32,909 bases of DNA. Origin: Sulfurospirillum sp. GTDB taxonomy: Bacteria; Campylobacterota; Campylobacteria; Campylobacterales; QNZT01. Shown piece after piece: positions 1 to 9,806 of the stretch (within the stretch, counting starts at the first letter, position 1; every line of letters begins with the position of its first letter). The stretch spans positions 1-32,909 of the forward strand of contig JANTHT010000005.1 in NCBI GenBank assembly GCA_024762235.1, in the 5' to 3' direction. The position numbers and the translations under genes were made by a program. Below the pieces are notes generated by a model. The model searched no databases, was not told where the DNA came from, and saw only the letters and a list, made by a program, of their open reading frames with translations.

Positions 1-2
1 GC

Positions 3-1196
3 AAAAAATATCTGAAGATGGGGAAGCGCGTACTCTCTTCAGAGCGTCTCATACGGCTCTATCTGGGTGCCCTCGATCCGCAGCATGCACCCCGAAAGAT
101 GCTCTTTCTGCTGCAACGCCTCCATAAGCGCACCCCCTCCGAGCAACTGCTGACAGCGACGCTGCGCGGGGACCGGGAAGAGATTGCACAGCAGATGCGG
201 TACTACCCTAACCTGCCTCTGTGGGACAGGATCGGTGCAGCACAGATGACCGGCGACCAACCGCGCTATCTGCAGGCACTCTTTACGGGGATGCAGAAGA
301 ACCCTTCCAACGGTACACTGCGACGCACTTTTGCCGAAGCGATTACCGCCCGCGGTCCGCAGGCGACGCTGACGCTGGCAAAGATCAGGCGCGACCGGCT
401 CGACGTGGTACGTACAGAGGGCACATTCACACATTATGCGTCGCTTGAAAAGCGATTTTCACTCTCTCACCGGGATGAACGCTTCAGCCAGAAAGGGTAC
501 CATGCCACACACCGGCATGCCGCAGCGACACTCTACGCACGTTTCAAAGATACCCGGCTGAGACTCAAAGCAGGCGTGATGCAAAAAGAGCGCTCTTTTG
601 CCACACTGGAAACGGCACTCTCCTATGAAGAAGGGGCGTATCGTGCGACTGCTGAAGCGGGGATCAATATGGAAGACGGTCTCAACAACGCGCTGCTGCT
701 CCATGGCCGTAAAAATCGCTTCGCACTGCGCGCCACCTACCGATACGACAGCCGTCACAGTCTCAGCTTCCAAATCGATGCGTCACGCCATATGGAAAAC
801 AACAGCAGCCGTGCCTATGGAAACGCTCTTCTGACGCAATTCCACTACAGAGAGAATCTGCGTCTGGGCTATCCCGACCTCTCCTATACCCTCTTTCTGG
901 AGAGGCAAAACTTCTGGGAAACCTCCGGTACACTTCCCGATGACTACTGGCAGGGAGGTTTGCGCATCGGCATCGGTGAATCTTCTGCCCGGCGATACCA
1001 GCGGCGCATGCAGCCCTATGTCGGGGCGACGCTCCTCTACAACACCCGCACACACATGGGATACAGCCTGACAGCAGGAACAGGCAGGAGGTTCATGCAC
1101 CGGGATTCTCTGAAACTCGAGGGCGCTTACGCCAGCGGCATCGGTCTGCGCGAAGAGGATTATCTGAGTATCCGCCTCAAATATCTCTACCACTGA
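3..1196 (+). CDS. Outer-membrane beta-barrel / TPR-type protein, C-terminal part (PelB C-terminal-domain-like), 5' truncated by window edge
   Basis: Frame is open from base 3 with no stop before the ATG at 18 (KKYLK-MGKRV...). N-terminal part is helical and TPR-like; C-terminal ~250 aa have alternating aromatic/polar strands and end in ..SIRLKYLYH, typical of a barrel C-terminus. No signal peptide, so the true start is probably upstream. Confidence 0.55.
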   Translation, partial: KKYLKMGKRVLSSERLIRLYLGALDPQHAPRKMLFLLQRLHKRTPSEQLLTATLRGDREEIAQQMRYYPNLPLWDRIGAAQMTGDQPRYLQALFTGMQKNPSNGTLRRTFAEAITARGPQATLTLAKIRRDRLDVVRTEGTFTHYASLEKRFSLSHRDERFSQKGYHATHRHAAATLYARFKDTRLRLKAGVMQKERSFATLETALSYEEGAYRATAEAGINMEDGLNNALLLHGRKNRFALRATYRYDSRHSLSFQIDASRHMENNSSRAYGNALLTQFHYRENLRLGYPDLSYTLFLERQNFWETSGTLPDDYWQGGLRIGIGESSARRYQRRMQPYVGATLLYNTRTHMGYSLTAGTGRRFMHRDSLKLEGAYASGIGLREEDYLSIRLKYLYH

Positions 1197-1294
1197 TCCC
1201 ACAAGCTCTCTCATCAACAAAAATTAAGATTTTTTAGGATAGGATACGCGACAAAATTTTTAAAACATACATCACACCATATAAGGAAAAGACC

Positions 1295-1489
1295 ATGTCA
1301 AGAAAATGCCAGATCAGCGGCAAAGGCCCTATGAGCGGTAACAACGTCAGCCATGCCCACAACAAAACCAAAAGAAGATTTTTACCGAACCTCAGAACCG
1401 TCAGAGTGACACTCGAAGACGGCACACGTAAAAAGATCAAAGTCTCTGCGAAAGAGCTTCGTACCATGCGTAAAAAAGCGAATCAGTAA
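1295..1489 (+). CDS. rpmB: 50S ribosomal protein L28
   Basis: 64 aa [33 protein letters not shown]...: classic L28. SD AAGGA upstream. Confidence 0.97.
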   Translation: MSRKCQISGKGPMSGNNVSHAHNKTKRRFLPNLRTVRVTLEDGTRKKIKVSAKELRTMRKKANQ

Positions 1490-1510
1490 CCTTTTTACCG
1501 ACAAACAGAG

Positions 1511-1541
1511 TGACAGGGAGATTTCTCCGATACCCCTGTCA
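1511..1541 (+). terminator. Stem-loop downstream of rpmB
   Basis: 8-bp perfect stem TGACAGGG(1511-1518)/CCCTGTCA(1534-1541), 15-nt loop. No U-tract, so termination is uncertain. Confidence 0.35.
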
Positions 1542-1582
1542 TACACTTCCTCGCCCGGAGTGCGAGCCATGATGGAGAGTTG

Positions 1583-2701
1583 ATGAAATTTATCAAAAAA
1601 GTGAAAAAATTTCTCCACTGGCGTGAACCCAAAAAACCTGAAATCGACCTGGATACCGAACTCTACCTCCAGTTAGCCCCTTTTCGTCTCCCGCTGATCC
1701 TGACCGTTTTGATGATGTTGACCGGTACGCTCGGTTATGTCGCCATAGACCACTTCGATCTGATGGATGCCATCTACCAGACCGGCATCACCTTCACGAC
1801 AGTGGGCTTCGGAGAGATCGCCCCCATCTCCGACGCGGGACGCATCTTTACGATCACGCTGATCATCCTGGGATTCGGGGTCTTCTCTTTTTCGGTCGGT
1901 ATTCTGGTCGATGTGCTCAACAAAGGCGAACTACTCAAGATACTCAAGGAGCGCTCCATGCTGTACGATATCGCACGGCTCAAAAACCACTATGTGATCT
2001 GCAACCACAACGAATTTACGATTCAGCTGACCCGCCAGTTTCGTGACAACCATATCCCCTTTGTCGTCGTCGACCCGGCGGAAGATATCGAAGAGATCGC
2101 CAAAAAATACAGCTATCCCTACTTTGTACAGGAGGAGCCCCATACCGAAGTGGCCCTCGCCAAAGCGCATCTATCCAGCGCCAAAGGGATCATCACACTC
2201 TCCCGCAACATCGCCGACAACATCGCCGTCATCGCGTCGGCACGCCTGCATGAAAAGGAGATCAAACGACGGCGTCCCTACTTCATCCTTACCAACGCAA
2301 ACACCCTCAGCGACATCGAAAAACTCAAAAAGCTCGGAGCCGACAGCGTTGTGTCACCGACCAAACTGATGGCACAGCGCATGAGCGCGATCAGCCAGCG
2401 TCCCGAGATGGAAAATATCCTCGAACAGTTCCTCTACAAGAAGGATACACCGCTCGATATCGAAGAGATCAAAGTCCCCTCGTTTTCGTGGATGCTCTAC
2501 AAAAAACTGGGGGAGATCAACCTGCCCCGTTATGTCAAGGTCAATGTCGTGGGTATCCGCGACGACAAAGAGAACTTTATCCCGATGCCCAACGACGAAA
2601 CGATCGTGACACTGGGCGCCAAACTCATGCTGATCGGAAGCAGTGAGAGCATCCGATACGCCAAAAAGCTGGCACGTAAAAAATATCCCCCACAGGAGTA
2701 A
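1583..2701 (+). CDS. Two-TM potassium channel with C-terminal RCK (TrkA-N/TrkA-C) domains
   Basis: Selectivity filter TTVGFGE, two TM helices, then RCK-like domain. The ORF track starts at TTG 1580; the ATG at 1583 with GGAGAG upstream is the likely start. Confidence 0.88.
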   Translation: MKFIKKVKKFLHWREPKKPEIDLDTELYLQLAPFRLPLILTVLMMLTGTLGYVAIDHFDLMDAIYQTGITFTTVGFGEIAPISDAGRIFTITLIILGFGVFSFSVGILVDVLNKGELLKILKERSMLYDIARLKNHYVICNHNEFTIQLTRQFRDNHIPFVVVDPAEDIEEIAKKYSYPYFVQEEPHTEVALAKAHLSSAKGIITLSRNIADNIAVIASARLHEKEIKRRRPYFILTNANTLSDIEKLKKLGADSVVSPTKLMAQRMSAISQRPEMENILEQFLYKKDTPLDIEEIKVPSFSWMLYKKLGEINLPRYVKVNVVGIRDDKENFIPMPNDETIVTLGAKLMLIGSSESIRYAKKLARKKYPPQE

Positions 2702-2704
2702 AAA

Positions 2705-3892
2705 ATGTTCGATATTATCCCGATGAAAGGCGGCCTCGGCACTGTCGAAGGCTTCTATTGTGACGGCGTCAACTGCGGTATGCGGGAGGGCGAGCAACCC
2801 GACCTCGCTTATATCCGCAGTGCAACACCCTGCGATATCACCGCCACCTTCACCACCAACCGTTTTCAGGCAGCACCGATCAAACACTATCAGCGTTACG
2901 AAAAAGGGTTTCAGACCGATTTTTTCCTCATCAACGCCAAAAATGCCAACGCGATGACCGGAGAGAGAGGTATCCGGGATATCGACACGATCTTCGAAGC
3001 GATCGGTGAAAAAATCGAATTGACAAACCCTGTCATGAGTTCGACCGGCGTCATCGGTTACCCCCTTCCCACGGAAAAAATCATCGATGGATTTGAAAAG
3101 TTCGACCTCGATGCCAGAAATTCGGCGCGTGCCGCGGAAGCGATCATGACGACCGATCGGTTTCCAAAGGAGCTCGCTTTCGAAGTGACCCTGGAAGATG
3201 GAAGCAGTTTTCATATCGCAGGCATCTGCAAGGGTGCGGGCATGATCAATCCCGCGATGGCGACGATGCTCTGTTTCATCGTCACCGATGCCGATATCCC
3301 CGCAGCGGAGATGGATCTTCTGCTCAGAGAGAGTGTCGACACCTCCTTCAACACGATCAGTGTCGACGGTGACACCTCCACCAACGACAGCGTCTTTCTG
3401 CTGGCGAGCCGCGAAAGCGGCAGTTACGACAGGGAAGCGTTCAGGACGGCGCTCGACATGCTGACCCACCGCCTCGCGATGATGATCCTCGAAGATGGCG
3501 AGGGTGCGAATAAAGTGGTCGCTTTCGAAGTGAGCGGTGCCGCGACGAAGGCAGATGCGATCAAAGCATCCAAAACGCTCAGCAACTCTCTGCTGGTCAA
3601 AACCGCGCTTTTTGGTGAAGATCCCAACTGGGGACGTATCGCGTCGACGATCGGTGCCAGCGGTATCACCTGTGACGAAACGCGCCTTGTGATCCGTTAC
3701 GAAGATCTGATCGTCTACTCGAGTGACTATCCTGTGCTCGACGCCCAACGTGAAGCCAAAGCTGCGGAGATCATGAAGCGGCACAGTTACAAAATCCGTT
3801 GCGACATCGGTGTCGGGGAAGCTTCTCATACCAGTTACGGCTGCGATCTAAGCTACGACTATGTCAAGATTAATGCCGATTACAGAACATAA
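2705..3892 (+). CDS. argJ: Bifunctional ornithine acetyltransferase / N-acetylglutamate synthase
   Basis: ArgJ motifs, including the autocleavage motif (AM)ATML and DGDTSTNDS. Confidence 0.96.
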   Translation: MFDIIPMKGGLGTVEGFYCDGVNCGMREGEQPDLAYIRSATPCDITATFTTNRFQAAPIKHYQRYEKGFQTDFFLINAKNANAMTGERGIRDIDTIFEAIGEKIELTNPVMSSTGVIGYPLPTEKIIDGFEKFDLDARNSARAAEAIMTTDRFPKELAFEVTLEDGSSFHIAGICKGAGMINPAMATMLCFIVTDADIPAAEMDLLLRESVDTSFNTISVDGDTSTNDSVFLLASRESGSYDREAFRTALDMLTHRLAMMILEDGEGANKVVAFEVSGAATKADAIKASKTLSNSLLVKTALFGEDPNWGRIASTIGASGITCDETRLVIRYEDLIVYSSDYPVLDAQREAKAAEIMKRHSYKIRCDIGVGEASHTSYGCDLSYDYVKINADYRT

Positions 3893-3931
3893 ATGTTACA
3901 ATGAAACGGTAAAAATCAATGAGGAGAATTC

Positions 3932-4159
3932 ATGCTACATGAGTATAGAGATATCATCTCGAAACTGAAACAGGAAAATGCACACTTCGCAAAAATTTTC
4001 GAAAAACACAATGAACTCGATGACAAGATCAGGGAAGTTGAAGAGGGCAGAGAGTCTATGGATGATCTCGAGCTTGAGAAACTGAAAAAAGAGAAACTGC
4101 TACTTAAAGATGAAGCGTATGCGATGATTCTGCAATACAAAAAAGAGCACAATCTCTAA
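3932..4159 (+). CDS. DUF465 (YdcH-like) small coiled-coil protein
   Basis: 75 aa, MLHEYRDIISKLKQENAHFAKIFEKHNELDDKI...LKKEKLLLKDEAYAMI, matches DUF465 pattern. SD AGGAG upstream. Confidence 0.85.
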   Translation: MLHEYRDIISKLKQENAHFAKIFEKHNELDDKIREVEEGRESMDDLELEKLKKEKLLLKDEAYAMILQYKKEHNL

Positions 4160-4172
4160 AAAACGCTCTTCA

Positions 4173-4189
4173 GGCGGCACCCCGCCGCC
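4173..4189. terminator. Possible terminator hairpin between convergent DUF465 gene and proC
   Basis: Perfect GGCGGC/GCCGCC stem, 5-nt loop. On the - strand a T6 run follows 9 nt after the stem. Confidence 0.35.
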
Positions 4190-4212
4190 GCAGATAGAAG
4201 ATAGTTCCCCCG

Positions 4213-5001
4213 CTACTTTTCAGCAGTTTTTCCGCCTCCCACTTTTTTTGCCTGATCAAATGCAGCTTCAACCGCTTCGATGAAACTCTTTCGCACCGCA
4301 CCCGCTTCCAGCGCACCATATCCGGCAGCTGTCGTCCCACCCGGACTCATGACCGCATCTTTGAGAAGTGCGGGATGCATCTGCAACAGATCTCCCATTC
4401 CGGTAAAAAGCCCCTGTGTGATCTTCTGCGCATCTTCGCGTTTGAGCCCCGCTTTGACGCCTCCGTCCGCCAGCGCTTCGGCGATCAGCGCCAGATAGGC
4501 CGGACCGCTGCCCGCGATCGCTGTGGCGATATCTATCTCTTTTTCACTCCCGAGCCACAGCGCTTCACCGAACGCGTTGCAGATCTGCAGCGCCGCTTCA
4601 CGAAACCCCTCATCTCCACACAATGTTGTCATCGATTTACCATATTTTGCGGCGAGATTCGGCATGGCCCGTACGGTATATGCGGCGTCCAGACGGGATT
4701 TCAGATGCTCCAGCGGCACACCCGCCATGACGCTCAGATGCGCCTCTGCACGCCCTTTCAACATCTTTGCCACCGCATCGAAAGCGTAGGGTTTGACCGC
4801 CATGATGATCCTCTTTCCTGCGATATCCAACCCCTCTTGCAGTGTCGTAACAGTGATCTCTCCACCATAGTTTCGGCACAGTTTCTCCAGCCGTTCCCCC
4901 TCGCGTGCAACCACTTCGACCGGATAACGCCCTGCTACGCCCCGGATGATCGCCCCAGCCATACTGCCGCTTCCGATAATCGTCAATCTCCTCTGCATCA
5001 C
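4213..5001 (-). CDS. proC: Pyrroline-5-carboxylate reductase
   Basis: Rossmann motif IIGSGSMAGAI; VRAMPNLAAKYGKSMT; AGSGPAYLALIAEALADGGVKAGLKREDA; SPGGTTAAG. Confidence 0.95.
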   Translation of the reverse strand: MMQRRLTIIGSGSMAGAIIRGVAGRYPVEVVAREGERLEKLCRNYGGEITVTTLQEGLDIAGKRIIMAVKPYAFDAVAKMLKGRAEAHLSVMAGVPLEHLKSRLDAAYTVRAMPNLAAKYGKSMTTLCGDEGFREAALQICNAFGEALWLGSEKEIDIATAIAGSGPAYLALIAEALADGGVKAGLKREDAQKITQGLFTGMGDLLQMHPALLKDAVMSPGGTTAAGYGALEAGAVRKSFIEAVEAAFDQAKKVGGGKTAEK

Positions 5002-5369
5002 AGATACCTGCTGATCGGTTCGGCGATGCCGAAATCATGATATTTCTGCTCATCGAGAGGTACCTGTACCAGCAGCTTTTTCTCCCGGTTGACCACGATC
5101 GGTGCCAGAAAGTTGATCACCGAATTTTCGATCGGATTCTGCAGAATGACGATTGCCAGCACCAGCAGGTCCGAAGATGCCTCCGCCTCGAGCTTCACAG
5201 CATAGAAGGGTGGCAGATCGAAGGCGTAGGAACGCAGTTTGCCCGGCTCTGTCAATGTAAAGGAGATCGTATCGTGTTTGAGGGTATAGAAGTAGTCATC
5301 GATCTTCTGCAGTTCATAATCTTCAATCTCTTCGAACCCCAGTATCGGGGAGGCGACTTCAAGTTGCAT
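4998..5369 (-). CDS. fliW: Flagellar assembly factor FliW
   Basis: 123 aa, ..PILGFEEIEDYEL..., PIENSVINFLAPIVVN, typical FliW. 4-bp overlap with proC (translational coupling). Confidence 0.88.
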   Translation of the reverse strand: MQLEVASPILGFEEIEDYELQKIDDYFYTLKHDTISFTLTEPGKLRSYAFDLPPFYAVKLEAEASSDLLVLAIVILQNPIENSVINFLAPIVVNREKKLLVQVPLDEQKYHDFGIAEPISRYL

Positions 5370-5537
5370 GCTTATCCTTTTGTTAACCTTTTGCTGCTAT
5401 TTTAACCTTGTAACAGATCCGTAACAGACGTGCAAAGCGTTATGCCGGAGGCATCACAGGTTATCCGAATATCGGCTATTTTAGAGAAAAGTAACATAGA
5501 TTCAGGTAAAATATTTTACGAAAGAAGGAGAAAGCTG

Positions 5538-6182
5538 ATGATAATTCGATATATCGGACCTCTGATACTGCTTGCGGCGTTCTTTGGCGGATGCGCTTCC
5601 AAAAAGGAACATGAAGTCTATAACAAACCTGCCGCATGGTGGTATAAAGAGATTCTGAAAAAGGTCGCAGCGGGGAACATGGACAAGGCGGATGACGCCT
5701 ACACTTCTCTTGCCAGCGAGCACGTCGCTTCTCCCTACCTCCGTGAAGCGATGATGATTCTCTATCGTGTCCATATGGAAGAGGAGGAGTATCTGATGGC
5801 GCAGTTCTATCTGGACAGCTATATCAAACGCTATGCGACGGGACGCAATATCGAATATCTCAGGTATCTGAAGATCAAGACGAAATTCGCACAGTTCAAG
5901 CACCCCAAACGCAACCAGAAACTTTTACTGGACACTATTACCGAAGCCAACAGTTATGAAGAGAAGTTTCCCTCTTCGCAATACAATCCGCTGGTCGATA
6001 CGATGCTGACCAAACTCTATCTGACAGAGTTGATACTCAACCGCGATATCGTCTCGTTATATAAGCGGCTCGGCCGTAAAAAAGCTGCGGAGATCTACCA
6101 GAAAAAGATCGATGCATCGTGGCTCAAAGAGACACCGGTCGCCACTGAAAACAGCAATCTGTTTCAAAAAATATTACCTTAA
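5538..6182 (+). CDS. bamD: Outer-membrane assembly lipoprotein, BamD/YfiO-like
   Basis: Lipobox LLAAFFGGC after MIIRYIGPLI, then TPR-like helices. Start moved from the track's 5430 to ATG 5538, which has SD GAAGGAG. Confidence 0.8.
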   Translation: MIIRYIGPLILLAAFFGGCASKKEHEVYNKPAAWWYKEILKKVAAGNMDKADDAYTSLASEHVASPYLREAMMILYRVHMEEEEYLMAQFYLDSYIKRYATGRNIEYLRYLKIKTKFAQFKHPKRNQKLLLDTITEANSYEEKFPSSQYNPLVDTMLTKLYLTELILNRDIVSLYKRLGRKKAAEIYQKKIDASWLKETPVATENSNLFQKILP

Positions 6183-6200
6183 ACTAAGGAGAAATGTACT

Positions 6201-8621
6201 ATGCAATTAAGCCATTATGGTGAATTTCCCCAAAAATTGCCGATTATCGTGGAGGATGAGTTTTTTCTCTATCCTTTTATGATTTCACCGGTTTTTTTAA
6301 CGGAACAGAAAAATATCGATGCCGCAACGATGGCACTCGAAAGCAACTCTCTGGTCATGATTGTCCCTTCTCGTCCCGGACACGAAGGGGAGAGAGACTT
6401 TGAAGATATCTACGATGCCGGCGTGATCGGAACCATCATGCGAAAAGTGACGCTGCCCGACGGCCGTATCAAGATCCTTTTTCAGGGCCTGGAGAAAGGG
6501 CGACTGGTCGAAGCGCTCACCGAAGAGCCGCTCACTGCACTGGTCGATGTGATCAGACTCGCCCCCTATGACGAACTCAAAGTCAATGCGACACTGGAGA
6601 TATTGCGCGAAAAGATCCGGACACTCTCGACCACCAGCGATCTTTTCGCACCCGATCTGCTCAAGACGATCGACGAGAACAGTGAACCCAACCGAATCGT
6701 CGATCTTGTCGCGAGCACCCTCAAACTCAAAAAAGATCAGGCGTATCGCCTCTTCACGGAGACCAATCTCGAAGAGCGCATACTGATTTTGATCGAATAT
6801 ATCAGCGAAGAGATCAAAGCGAGTACCCTCCAGCGCGAAATCAAATCGAAAGTCCATTCGCGTATCGAGCAGGTGAACAAGGAGTATTTTCTCAAGGAGC
6901 AGCTCAAGCAGATACAGCAGGAACTCGGTACCGATACACAGCGTGAAGAGGAGATCGAGGAGTATCGCAAAAAGCTGGAAGCGAAAAAGAAGTATATGAG
7001 TGAAGACGCTTTCAAAGAGATTTCCAAACAGATCGACCGTTTTTCACGCATGCATCCCGATTCGGCCGATGCAAATCTGATTCAGGGGTATCTGGACTGG
7101 GTACTGGAGATCCCTTTTGGCAAATACTCCAAAAAGAAGCTCGACATCAATGAAGTGAAACGCCAGCTGGACAAAGACCACTACTCTCTGACCAAAGCCA
7201 AGGAGCGCATCGAAGAGTATTTCGCCGTCAAAGAGTTGCGTGAAAAACGGGGACTCAAAGAGAAAGATACCAAAGGGGAGATCATCTGTTTTGCAGGCCC
7301 TCCGGGTGTCGGTAAAACGTCGCTCGCCAACTCGATCGCGACTGCGCTCAAGCGCAAACTGATCCGTATCGCGCTGGGTGGGCTCGAAGATGTCAACGAA
7401 CTGAGAGGGCACAGACGCACCTACATCGGAGCGATGCCCGGACGTATCGTGCAGGGGCTGATCGAGGCGGACGAGATGGACCCGGTCATCGTGCTCGATG
7501 AAATCGACAAAGTCGCCAGAAGCCACCGCGGGGATCCGACAGCCGTACTGCTGGAGATCCTCGATCCGGAACAGAACAAAGCGTTCCGGGACTACTATCT
7601 CAACTTCAATCTCGACCTGAGCCGTGTCATCTTCATCGCCACCGCCAACGAAGTGGGATATATCCCTGCACCGTTGCGCGACAGAATGGAGTTTATCTTC
7701 CTCAGCTCCTACACACCTGACGAAAAGTATGAGATCGCCAGAAAATACCTGATCCCGCAGGAGCTCAGGAAGCATGCGCTAAAGGCGGCTGAATTCTCCA
7801 TCTCCAAAGGGGCGCTGGAGCTGGTAATCTCCAACTATACACGGGAAGCCGGTGTCCGTAACCTAAGACGTCGCATCGCCCAGATGATGCGCAAAGCGGC
7901 CAAAGAGATTCTTGAAAACCCCGATGTGACCAAAGTGAGTGTCACAGTCAAAAACCTGCACAAGTATCTAGACAAAGAGGTATTTGAGATCGAAGCGGTG
8001 CCCTCCGAGGGAAGTGTGGGTGTCGTGAACGGCCTGGCATGGACCGCTGTCGGCGGCGATGTGCTCAAACTCGAAGCGATCAAGATCGAAGGAAAAGGGG
8101 GACTTCAGCTGACAGGAAGCCTCGGCGATGTCATGAAAGAGTCGGCGCGTATCGCCATGAGCGTTGTCAAAGTACTGATCGATACCCACAAGCTCGAGAT
8201 CAATCCGGAGATCATTCCCAAAACTCCCAAGGAGAAGGAGGAAGAGATCGAACCGCCTGTCAACGAGGTCTACAAACGATACGACCTCCATATCCACGTA
8301 CCGGAAGGAGCGACCAAAAAAGATGGTCCGAGTGCCGGTATCGCCATGGCGACAGCGATCGCATCGATCTTTTCCGAGAAAAAGGTGCGCCCTGATGTCG
8401 CGATGACGGGAGAACTGGACCTTGTGGGAAATGTCCTCCCTATCGGCGGCTTGAAAGAGAAACTGATCGCAGCGTACAAAGCGAAGATCAAAACTGCGAT
8501 TATTCCGCAGAAAAATTATGAAAAAGACCTGGACGATATTCCGGAGAGTGTCAAAGAGGCGATCGATATCATCGGTGTATCCCATGTCGATGAAGTGCTG
8601 AAGATCGCACTGGAGAAATAA
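6201..8621 (+). CDS. lon: ATP-dependent protease La (Lon)
   Basis: Walker [10 protein letters not shown], Walker [10 protein letters not shown], catalytic site [10 protein letters not shown]. Confidence 0.98.
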   Translation: MQLSHYGEFPQKLPIIVEDEFFLYPFMISPVFLTEQKNIDAATMALESNSLVMIVPSRPGHEGERDFEDIYDAGVIGTIMRKVTLPDGRIKILFQGLEKGRLVEALTEEPLTALVDVIRLAPYDELKVNATLEILREKIRTLSTTSDLFAPDLLKTIDENSEPNRIVDLVASTLKLKKDQAYRLFTETNLEERILILIEYISEEIKASTLQREIKSKVHSRIEQVNKEYFLKEQLKQIQQELGTDTQREEEIEEYRKKLEAKKKYMSEDAFKEISKQIDRFSRMHPDSADANLIQGYLDWVLEIPFGKYSKKKLDINEVKRQLDKDHYSLTKAKERIEEYFAVKELREKRGLKEKDTKGEIICFAGPPGVGKTSLANSIATALKRKLIRIALGGLEDVNELRGHRRTYIGAMPGRIVQGLIEADEMDPVIVLDEIDKVARSHRGDPTAVLLEILDPEQNKAFRDYYLNFNLDLSRVIFIATANEVGYIPAPLRDRMEFIFLSSYTPDEKYEIARKYLIPQELRKHALKAAEFSISKGALELVISNYTREAGVRNLRRRIAQMMRKAAKEILENPDVTKVSVTVKNLHKYLDKEVFEIEAVPSEGSVGVVNGLAWTAVGGDVLKLEAIKIEGKGGLQLTGSLGDVMKESARIAMSVVKVLIDTHKLEINPEIIPKTPKEKEEEIEPPVNEVYKRYDLHIHVPEGATKKDGPSAGIAMATAIASIFSEKKVRPDVAMTGELDLVGNVLPIGGLKEKLIAAYKAKIKTAIIPQKNYEKDLDDIPESVKEAIDIIGVSHVDEVLKIALEK

Positions 8622-8624
8622 AAA

Positions 8625-8661
8625 AAAGGGCAGCGCGGCCATCGTTGCCGCCCTGCCCTTT
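8625..8661 (-). terminator. Rho-independent terminator of fba (possibly bidirectional with lon)
   Basis: AAAGGGCAG-c-GCGGC / GCCGC-c-CTGCCCTTT stem. On the - strand it is followed by a run of T's (8617-8627 region). Confidence 0.85.
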
Positions 8662-8700
8662 CCACCCCTCAGAAAGGGAAACAGTACCGATAGAAAATAG

Positions 8701-9783
8701 TCAGTTTCTATCGATGCAGTTGAGATCCTCGAATGCCGTTTTCAAACGCGCCACCATCGACTTTTCACCCTCACGCAACCATTTTCTCGGATCGTAATAT
8801 TTTTTATTGGGTTTCTCTTCCCCTTCGGGATTTCCGATTTGACTCTGCAGATAGTCGAAATAGTTCGCGACATACCCGCGCACACCATCCCAGAAAGCCC
8901 ATTGCGTATCGGTATCGATATTCATCTTGATCACGCCGTAGCTGATCGCCTCCTGGATCTCTTCGTGTGAACTTCCGCTACCGCCGTGAAAGACAAAGAA
9001 TACAGGTTTCGGATCTGACGTGTTGTACTTCTCATGAATATAGTTCTGAGAGTTGTGGAGGATTTTGGGCTGCAGTGTGACATTGCCCGGTTTATAGACA
9101 CCGTGTACGTTACCAAACGATGCCGCAATCGTAAATTTGTCACTGATGCGGCTCAGGCGCTCGTAGGCATAGGCAACCTCTTCGGGCTGTGTGTAGAGCA
9201 GCGAACTGTCGACACCGGAGTTGTCCACGCCATCCTCTTCACCGCCGGTGATTCCCAGCTCGATCTCCAGCGTCATACCGATGCGGCTCATACGTTCAAG
9301 ATACTTTTCGCATATGGCGATATTTTCCCCGAGCGGCTCTTCGGAAAGGTCGAGCATGTGAGAGCTGAAGAGCGGTTTGCCATACTTTTCGTAGTGCGCT
9401 TCACTCGCTTCGAGCAGACCGTCTATCCATGGAAGCAACTTTTTGGCGGCATGGTCGGTATGGAGGATGACAGGTACACCGTAGGCTTCCGCCAGCGTGT
9501 GGACATGTTTCGCACCGCTTACCGCTCCAAGTATCGCCGCCTTCTCTTCACTGTTGTCCAACCCTTTACCGGCATAAAAGGCGGCACCGCCGTTGGAAAA
9601 CTGTATGATGACAGGAGAGTTGACCGTTTTGGCCGCTTCCATCACGGCATTGACGGAGTTGGTGCCGACGACGTTGACCGCAGGCAGTGCGAACCCCTCC
9701 TCTTTGGCGATTTTAAATATATTGGTGACATCGTCGCCCGTTACGACGCCGGGACCGACGACATCCAGGATTTTTCTACCCAT
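8701..9783 (-). CDS. fbaA: Class II fructose-bisphosphate aldolase
   Basis: HTDHAAKK zinc-site motif, VFHGGSGSS, MNIDTDTQWA. Confidence 0.96.
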   Translation of the reverse strand: MGRKILDVVGPGVVTGDDVTNIFKIAKEEGFALPAVNVVGTNSVNAVMEAAKTVNSPVIIQFSNGGAAFYAGKGLDNSEEKAAILGAVSGAKHVHTLAEAYGVPVILHTDHAAKKLLPWIDGLLEASEAHYEKYGKPLFSSHMLDLSEEPLGENIAICEKYLERMSRIGMTLEIELGITGGEEDGVDNSGVDSSLLYTQPEEVAYAYERLSRISDKFTIAASFGNVHGVYKPGNVTLQPKILHNSQNYIHEKYNTSDPKPVFFVFHGGSGSSHEEIQEAISYGVIKMNIDTDTQWAFWDGVRGYVANYFDYLQSQIGNPEGEEKPNKKYYDPRKWLREGEKSMVARLKTAFEDLNCIDRN

Positions 9784-9806
9784 CTCTCACTCCTTATTGT
9801 TGAAAA

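Noticed and set aside
2354-3829. 491-aa ORF on the - strand
   Set aside because: Antisense to argJ and the channel gene. Composition (runs of D/R/F/H) is that of a mirror frame; argJ is clearly the real gene.
3894-3902. TGTTACAAT upstream of the DUF465 gene as another regulator box
   Set aside because: Single copy that overlaps a possible -10 (TACAAT), so it cannot be separated from a simple promoter element.
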